Shown: piece after piece, positions 18,007 through 22,572 of the stretch
Layout: the number at the start of each line of letters is the position of its first letter
Position numbering within the stretch: the first letter of the stretch is position 1
NCBI GenBank assembly: GCA_026770585.1
Contig: MU647487.1
Span: forward strand, 26,797 to 49,368
From: Baffinella frigidus
Taxonomy: Eukaryota > Cryptophyceae > Cryptomonadales > Baffinellaceae
Direction: 5' to 3'
Length of the DNA stretch: 22,572 nucleotides
Position numbers and translations under genes: made by a program
Notes under the pieces: model-generated
What the model saw: the letters and a program-made list of their open reading frames with translations, nothing else
What the model was told of the DNA's origin: nothing
Databases searched by the model: none

Positions 18007-18034
18007 CCCCCCCCCCCCCCCCCCCCCCCCCCCC
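18007..18034. repeat. Poly-C run
   Basis: 28 consecutive C. On the minus strand it would encode poly-Gly directly after the last convincing residues of the Cys-rich protein, so the exon probably ends before or near it, or the run is a sequencing or assembly artefact. Confidence 0.8.
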
Positions 18035-18035
18035 G

Positions 18036-19296
18036 CAATGAGCCCATCCCAATCCGTCCCAATCGCACAGCCCGCCACGGAGGGGTCAGCGCCCCACCGG
18101 ACGTGGGGGCCCCAGGTGTAGAGGGAGGGTTCGTCTTCTACGGCAGTGATCTGCACGGCGGCGCAGTTGGTGCTCCCCTCCGCGGAGTCAGCGCCCGCGG
18201 GACACACCGTGCAGCCGTACGGGGACGCGACCTCGCCCGTGCCCCTGCCCGTCGAGGAGTAGGTCCCTGCGGGGCAGTGGCGCAGCCCGCAGTTGTCGCA
18301 GTTGCCCGCATCAACGCGGTACCCGTTGTAGTATCCGTAGAGGTAGCAGTTTCCTTTCCAGCCAGTGCAGTAGCCGCCGCCCGCGGAGGAGCACACGCCG
18401 CAACCTGCACCGCAAAAGGCGAGATGCTTGAAACACACCGCGATTATCCTGCGGGAAGGGTTGGTGTCCGCCTATGGCGGGAGCTCGGAAAACCTAATGA
18501 GCCTCACCGATGTGGTAAGAGGTGCCGCAGCTGCCCGAGACGTCCGAGGCGCTGGCGCGGCAACCCTCGTATTTGCAGTCATCGTGCGACGTACACCTGG
18601 GGGGGCGCGAGGGGCAGCTCAGAACACGATCAGTCTACTTGGGCGGAGCAATTTGGTGAGACAAGGCTCTTTCCCGCTCCAAAGTTGACGGGTTTGTACC
18701 ACGCACCCAGCATGTCAACTTGAGAATACGCAGCCACGACAACAGAGGCAGAGCTACGACTGGGAAGTGAGCGTGGGCATTCTGAGCATTCTGAGCGGGA
18801 GGGCTTACCTCTGGAGATTGAGGATCGCGTCGGGAGCCGGCGTGGCGGATTCTTCCAGCGGCGGTGGGGAGGTCGTCTGAAAGGTGCAGTTCACGCTGCC
18901 CTCCACCGAGTCACCCCCCGCGGGACACACTGTGCAGCCGTACGGGGACGCGACCTCGCCCGTGCCCTTGCCCGTCGAGGAGTAGGTCCCCGCAGGGCAG
19001 TGGCGCATCCCGCAGTTGTCGCAGTTGCCCGCGTCGACGCGAGACGACCCATACGACCCATACAGGTAGCAGTTTCCTTTCCAGCCAGTGCAGTAGCCGC
19101 CGCCCGCGGAGGAGCACACGCCGCATGCTTTGTGGTTGGTGGTGCCGCAGCTGCCCGAGACGTCCGAGGCGCTGGCGCGGCACCCCTCATACTTGCAGTC
19201 ATCGTGCGTCTCACACTGCTGCAGATTCAATGCCGACACCTCGCCGAGGGCGAGGACGAAGAGGCAGGCGACGAGCACCACGCAGCGCGGCGTCAT
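18036..19296 (-). CDS. Secreted Cys-rich protein with two ephrin-receptor-like repeats
   Basis: Exons 19296-18809, 18596-18508 and 18404-about 18036. The start is placed at the ATG at 19296 because MTPRCVVLVACLFVLALGEV is a good signal peptide; a longer open frame upstream has no such logic. The mature part carries two copies of one module: HDDCKYEGCRASASDVSGSC, ACGVCSSAGGGYCTGWKGNC, DAGNCDNCGMRHCPAGTYSS, then SPYGCTVCPAGGDS. The last part fits the ephrin-receptor-like/GCC2-GCC3 Cys-rich family, typically extracellular. Copy one is intron-free; copy two is split by an intron. Phases agree at both junctions (AG|G, then G|GT). After copy two comes AVQITAVEDEPSLYTWGPHV and GCAIGTDWDG, not recognised. 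The 3' end is unresolved because of the poly-C run; it may be the N-terminus of the propeller protein downstream. Confidence 0.85.
18405..18507 (-). mobile_element. Introner family I as a complete intron
   Basis: 103 bp, donor CATCG|GTGAGG and acceptor TTGCGGTGCAG|GTTGC. The interior TTAGGTTTTCCGAGCTCCCG, TAGGCGGACACC and CCCGCAGGA matches the copies at 16318 and 8316. It interrupts repeat two between SCGTSYHI and GCGVCSS; the equivalent point of repeat one (SCGTTNHK, ACGVCSS) has no intron. This indicates gain in one copy or loss in the other. Confidence 0.85.
18597..18808 (-). mobile_element. Intron largely made of introner family II
   Basis: 212 bp, donor CCAGAG|GTAAGC and acceptor CCCCCCCAG|GTGTAC. 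Sense-strand blocks TAGCTCTGCCTC, AAGTTGACATGCTGGG, CGTCAACTTTGGAG and ACCAAATTG recur in order at 13111-13235. CAACTT arms within it are inverted. It separates the two Cys-rich repeats. Confidence 0.8.
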
Positions 19297-20271
19297 CTCG
19301 ACGGAGGTGTGGTGTGTTGCCACAAGTACCTGCATTTCGCCACTGGTTATGAGCATCTTGGTGTGCGGGCTGAGCTGGCAGGGGCCCTCGCTATGAGCCT
19401 GGTGTGCGGGTTGACGGGGCAGAGACGAGGCGTGGACCTGTGGGCCAGGTGGGTGGGCGGGCAGGGAAAAGGTGGGCGGGCGGGCAGGGGGAACCAGGCA
19501 ATGACCACGTGTGCTTCGAGCGCGGGCGTGGAGGCGGGGCACGGGGGCTGCACCTTCTCTGGTTTTGGGAGCGAATTCGCTCCCAAAATTCGCTCCCAAA
19601 ACCAGAGAAGGTGCAAAAGCTTTGGAAAGGTTTGGTTTTTAGTCAATTACTTGCGAACAGAAAAAAAAATATTTTTTGGGCAGGCGCTTGTCAGGTTATT
19701 CAAAAGTCAACTCTTCATTGAAAAAGCCTGAATAAAGCTCAAAAGTTGAGGTTCCTTCCTGTTTTGTCACTTATACACACTGAACTTGTACACAATAACC
19801 CTTTAACGGCTTCTCAGGTCTAAGGTTGTTTGACCATTTTGGAGGGCGATAACCTGTTTTTATAACAACACTCAATCTTTGGAGGACAAACCAGGGGCGA
19901 CCTTTCACGTCTTAAAACATAGATCCCCTTGCTTAAAAGTCGATCGGAAGAACCGAGAGGTACACGGTTTGGGCCTGCCCGCCACCCCCGCAGCCCTCGC
20001 CGGGCGAGAACCCGCGTCCCGCCCCCCTGCAGGTAGGACATGGCTGGCTGCGGGGCCTGGGGAGTGCGTTGCAGGAGGTGTGCTCCTATGGAGAGTGCTT
20101 TACAATCTGTCACAATCCTTCCTTTCCATGTGCGGGGGCAGCGGGCTTCGCTGAAAGCACCCTGGAAACTGAGCTGCTCGCCACTGCTCGCCACAGGTCG
20201 GGTGGTTGGCGGGCTGAGAGAAGAGAGACGGAGCGCAGCCCCCGGGTGGGATCGGGGGGGACAGCACGGAC
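19297..20271. promoter_or_regulatory. Divergent intergenic region between two secreted-protein genes
   Basis: Separates the ATG at 19296 (minus) from the ATG at 20272 (plus), so it should hold both promoters and 5' leaders. It contains the hairpin at 19549-19615 and an AT-rich part (19620-19960), which is the most AT-rich extended stretch nearby. No TATA box or defined motif could be assigned. Overlapping frames here are not supported. Confidence 0.5.
19549..19615. repeat. Perfect 29-bp inverted repeat (hairpin)
   Basis: Arms TGCACCTTCTCTGGTTTTGG, then GAGCGAATT (29 bp without mismatch), around the 9-nt spacer CGCTCCCAA, which itself repeats part of the arm. It lies about 250 bp upstream of the Cys-rich start. 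It could be a recent foldback insertion or a structured regulatory element. Confidence 0.9.
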
Positions 20272-21097
20272 ATGGCGCGCTCCACAAGCAACGTTGCGGC
20301 AGCTCGGCTGGCCCTGATCCTACTTCTCCTGTGCCTCGTCTCGCCCGTTTCTGCGGCGGTCAGCTACCCGCCCCACACCCTCCACCACACAACCTACACC
20401 GGAACTCCCAAACCCTCCCTCCCGCCGCTCCCGTTTCCCCGACCCTGCTGGGAGTGCACATGCGGTATCCCGACCCCGACCCTGCGGGGCATGCACACGT
20501 GAAGTTTCCCTGCCCCCCCCCGCCCCTCTTGCGACCCGCTGGCCAGCGATCGTCGGAAGCATTGTGTTTGCAGCCCACCAACCCACACAGCGGACTTGGA
20601 AGGGATTTTGAATAACCCCTAAGCGATGAGACGTTGGACCCTACAGTAGGCAATCCGTAGGGACATAGGGGGGATCCTACGGATAAAGTAACGGAAACTC
20701 GGGCTCTCAGTGCCCGATAATCCCTTCGTAGCCCTCTGTGTGGCCTCACGGGCTGAGCAAATCGATGATTTTCCATTTTCCATTTTCAGGGCAAACTGGC
20801 TCCACGAACGCCTGAATCTGGTGGGCTCCCAGGCAAATACGTGGCCTCAAAATCGACGATTTGCTCCGCCCGTGAGCGGTGAGGGTAAGTGGTCGTGTTT
20901 GAACCTGGCGCGGGAGGGGGTTGGGTGCTGTCGTGCTGCTTCGGGGCTGATGTGCTTTGTATTGCACTCACATCTCCTCCTTACTCCTGCCTCGCCACAG
21001 AAGAGACAGGCGACACTCTGACGGGCAGGGCCCCGGACGGTGCAAAACTTTTCTGTCTGTCTCTCTGTCTGTCTGTCTGTCTCTCTGTCTCTGTCTG

Positions 21098-21171
<74 letters not shown>

Positions 21172-21983
21172 GTATACATATATATATTATAGATGTATAT
21201 ATATGCTCACCCGGAGTTCCCTGCAGGTGCAAAGTGTGGCGTTCGCGGCAACGGGCCCGCTCGAGTGGTTCATCACCTGGGTGGAGGAGGTAAACCCTAC
21301 ACCCTCAACCATGAACCCTAAACCCCCAAACTTCAACTCCAAATTCCAAACCCAGACCCCCAAGTCAACAGGCCCGCTTGAATGGTTGATCTCCTGGGTG
21401 GAGGAGGTAAACCCTACACCCTCAAAACCCTCAACCCTCAACCCTCAACCCCAACCCCTTGCCCAAACCCATAAACCCGAAACAATTAAGCCCAGACCCT
21501 AAACCCTAAACCCCAAACCCCAAACCCTAGACCCTAAACCCCAAACCCTTAACCCTTAACCAGGATGGGGTGAAGCAGACATACACTCTCGCGATCCGCG
21601 ACATCCCAGCGAGGACGTAAACCCTACACCCCACACCCTCAACCCTGACCTCCAAACCCTCAACCCTCAACCCCAAACCCTCAACCCTAAACCCTCAACC
21701 CTGAGCCCTGAATCCTAAACCCTACTTGATTCCTGATACCTCAGACCAATTGCTCCAGTTGATTCTAACACCTCTGAAAACCTCACACGTACACCCCACA
21801 CCCCAACCCCTAAACCCCAAACCCTCAACCCCAAACCCTCAACCCTCAACCCCAAGCCCTCAACCCTAAACGCTGAACTCTAAACCCTAAACCCTAAACC
21901 CTGAACCCCAAATCCGTAACCTTACTCCCTCAACCAGGTCGTGGATCAAATCAGACATCCCCGCGGGACAGTTCTCGTTCGCG
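20272..21983 (+). CDS. Secreted protein with FN3-like segment, 3' end outside window
   Basis: First exon 20272-20358 encodes MARSTSNVAAARLALILLLL then CLVSPVSAA, a clear signal peptide, with donor GCGGCG|GTCAGC. Downstream exons are 21227-21289 (acceptor CCTGCAG), 21564-21616 and 21938-21983, with an alternative or duplicate exon at 21365-21406. Exons 21227, 21564 and 21938 chain in phase (0, 0, 2) and read GPLEWFITWVEE / DGVKQTYTLAIRDIPAR / TSWIKSDIPAGQFSFA. The spacing of Trp/Tyr and the YTLxIRD and IPAGxFxF patterns suggest an FN3-like beta-sandwich; this is an impression, not a firm family call. A possible exon at 21001-21039 (ETGDTLTGRAPDG) does not join exon 21227 in the favoured frame. 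Exons between 20358 and 21227 are unresolved, so linkage of the signal peptide to the FN3-like part is inferred from strand and order. Confidence 0.65.
20622..20735. mobile_element. Second copy of the CTACGAAGGGATT element
   Basis: GGCAATCCGTAGGGACATAG, then GGGGATCCTACGGAT, matches 7334-7378. The right end GATAATCCCTTCGTAGCC is the complement of the 7272 end. It lies in the presumed first intron of the plus-strand gene. Confidence 0.55.
20745..20876. mobile_element. MITE, CAAATCGTCGATTTT family
   Basis: CTCACGGGCTGAGCAAATCG, then ATGATTTT, at the left is mirrored by AAAATCGACGATTTGCTCCG, then CCCGTGAG, at the right (two mismatches). It shares the inner arm with the element at 2374-2531. Confidence 0.8.
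21050..21200. repeat. CTGT/CT/TA compound microsatellite
   Basis: (CTGT)n, (CT)n and (TA)n in succession, just upstream of exon 21227. On the sense strand it supplies a long pyrimidine tract followed by a TA-rich stretch before the acceptor CCTGCAG. Confidence 0.9.
21290..21937 (+). other. Three heptamer-array introns
   Basis: Introns 21290-21364, 21407-21563 and 21617-21937 all start GTAAACCCTACACCC; the fourth, at 21984, starts GTAAATCCTACACCC. In each, the first heptamer follows the exon immediately. The first is GT + 10 heptamers + AAG, and the second is close to 7n with indels. The third holds a non-heptamer island at about 21722-21790. Acceptors are CCCCAAG (or AACAG), TTAACCAG and CTCAACCAG. 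Confidence 0.75.
21365..21406 (+). CDS. Duplicated exon, possible mutually exclusive alternative
   Basis: 42 nt encoding STGPLEWLISWVEE, a copy of the 3' part of exon 21227-21289 (TGPLEWFITWVEE). Of five differences in the shared 39 nt, four are at third codon positions, and the two amino-acid changes are conservative (F/L, T/S). With the AAG acceptor at 21364 it is in frame; with the CAG acceptor seven bases downstream, inclusion after exon 21289 would reach TGA within six codons. Confidence 0.55.
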
Positions 21984-22572
21984 GTAAATCCTACACCCTC
22001 AACCCTACACCCTACACCCTACACCCTACACCCTACACCCTACACCCTACACCCTACATCCTACACCCTACACCCTACACCCTACACCCTACACCCTCAA
22101 CCCTACACCCTACACCCTACACCCTACACCCTACACCCTACACCCTACACCCTACATCCTACACCCTACACCCTGCACCGTAAACCCTACGCCCCACACC
22201 CTCAACCCTACACCCTCCACCCTCAACTCTAAACCCTAAACCCCAAAACCTAAAACCATCAACCCTACACCCAACACCGAACAACCCACACCCTGCACCA
22301 TAAACCCTAAACCCCAACCCTACACCCTTAACCCTACACTCTACACCCTACACCCCACACCCTCAACCCTACAACCTAAACCCCGAACCCTACACCATCA
22401 ACCCTCAACGATACACCCTACACCTTAAATACCAAACCTTAAACCATCAACCCTACACCCTACATCCTACACCCTACACCCTACACACTAAACCCTAAAC
22501 CCTGAATCCTAAACCCCAAATCCTAAACCATAAACCCTAAACCCTACACCCTACACCCTACACCCTACACCC
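21984..22572 (+). repeat. CCCTACA-dominated heptamer array to window end
   Basis: Begins as the intron GTAAATCCTACACCC. About 22000-22180 is almost pure CCCTACA, the most homogeneous block of the window, implying recent local expansion. It then mixes with CCCTCAA and CCCTAAA. No further exon is visible before the window ends. Confidence 0.8.

Noticed and set aside
17566-18723. Plus-strand open frame of 385 codons
   Set aside because: It is antisense to the Cys-rich exons, runs through the TACACCTG minisatellite and the poly-C run, and has no domain; the minus strand carries the coherent Cys pattern and splice phases.
18805-19599. Starting the Cys-rich protein at an ATG near 19599
   Set aside because: The extra N-terminus is read through the perfect hairpin and a Pro/His-rich stretch; the ATG at 19296 begins a good signal peptide directly before the Cys-rich repeat.
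20787-20818. Small exon after TTTTCAG inside the MITE at 20745
   Set aside because: Phase can be made to fit the 21001-21039 candidate, but the segment lies wholly within a foldback element and does not lead in frame to exon 21227.
20889-21293. Open frame with Ser/Leu/Cys repeats and Ile/Tyr repeats
   Set aside because: Translation of the CTGT/CT/TA microsatellite; only the flanking pieces (21001-21039 and 21227-21289) have exon character.
21941-22183. Frame with repeated TLHPTPY
   Set aside because: It is translation of CCCTACA heptamers following exon 21938-21983 in a non-favoured frame.

Overview
The window is eukaryotic nuclear DNA, most likely from a microalga or related protist. The exons are short and GC-rich, the introns are GT..AG, and two proteins start with a secretory signal peptide. 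The whole window is saturated with degenerate Arabidopsis-type telomere-like heptamers (CCCTAAA, CCCTGAA, CCCTCAA, CCCTACA, CACTAAA). I cannot name the species. No rRNA, tRNA, CRISPR array or prokaryotic operon was seen.

Layout. Positions 1-2530: tandem and dispersed repeats plus two inverted-repeat elements, no gene I can support. Positions 2.6-5.1 kb (+): exon-like islands between heptamer arrays and purine microsatellites, including four tandem copies of one exon (4554-5112). Positions 5827-6854 (+): the 3' end of an unrecognised Arg/Gln/Pro-rich gene with a heptamer intron. Positions 7458-7813 (+): two exons whose intron is exactly a terminal-inverted-repeat (TIR) element. Positions 7.8-13.06 kb: a 5.2 kb lake of degenerate heptamers with a few islands. 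Positions 13.1-14.2 kb: repeat elements. Positions 14249-19296 (-): a secreted Cys-rich/ephrin-receptor-like module followed by a PQQ-type beta-propeller, either one long gene or two adjacent genes. Positions 19.3-20.27 kb: a divergent intergenic region with a perfect 29-bp hairpin. Position 20272 to the end (+): a second signal-peptide gene, apparently with an FN3-like segment, whose introns are again heptamer arrays; it runs off the window.

The main result is that the apparent telomeric repeats are introns. Removing them joins small exons in frame, and the joined beta-propeller shows regularly spaced blades and a natural stop codon. Two introns are exactly GT + n heptamers + AG (n = 14 and n = 15). 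Wherever exons can be read, the C-rich strand of the heptamers is the sense strand: it switches strand with the propeller gene and switches back with the next gene. Other introns are dispersed elements (introner-like): one interrupts only the second of two paralogous Cys-rich repeats, and another coincides from end to end with a TIR element. The locus therefore looks like a place where several kinds of repeat, including telomere-like arrays, have been turned into spliceosomal introns. All exon models come from reading frames and splice dinucleotides alone; no transcript data were available.
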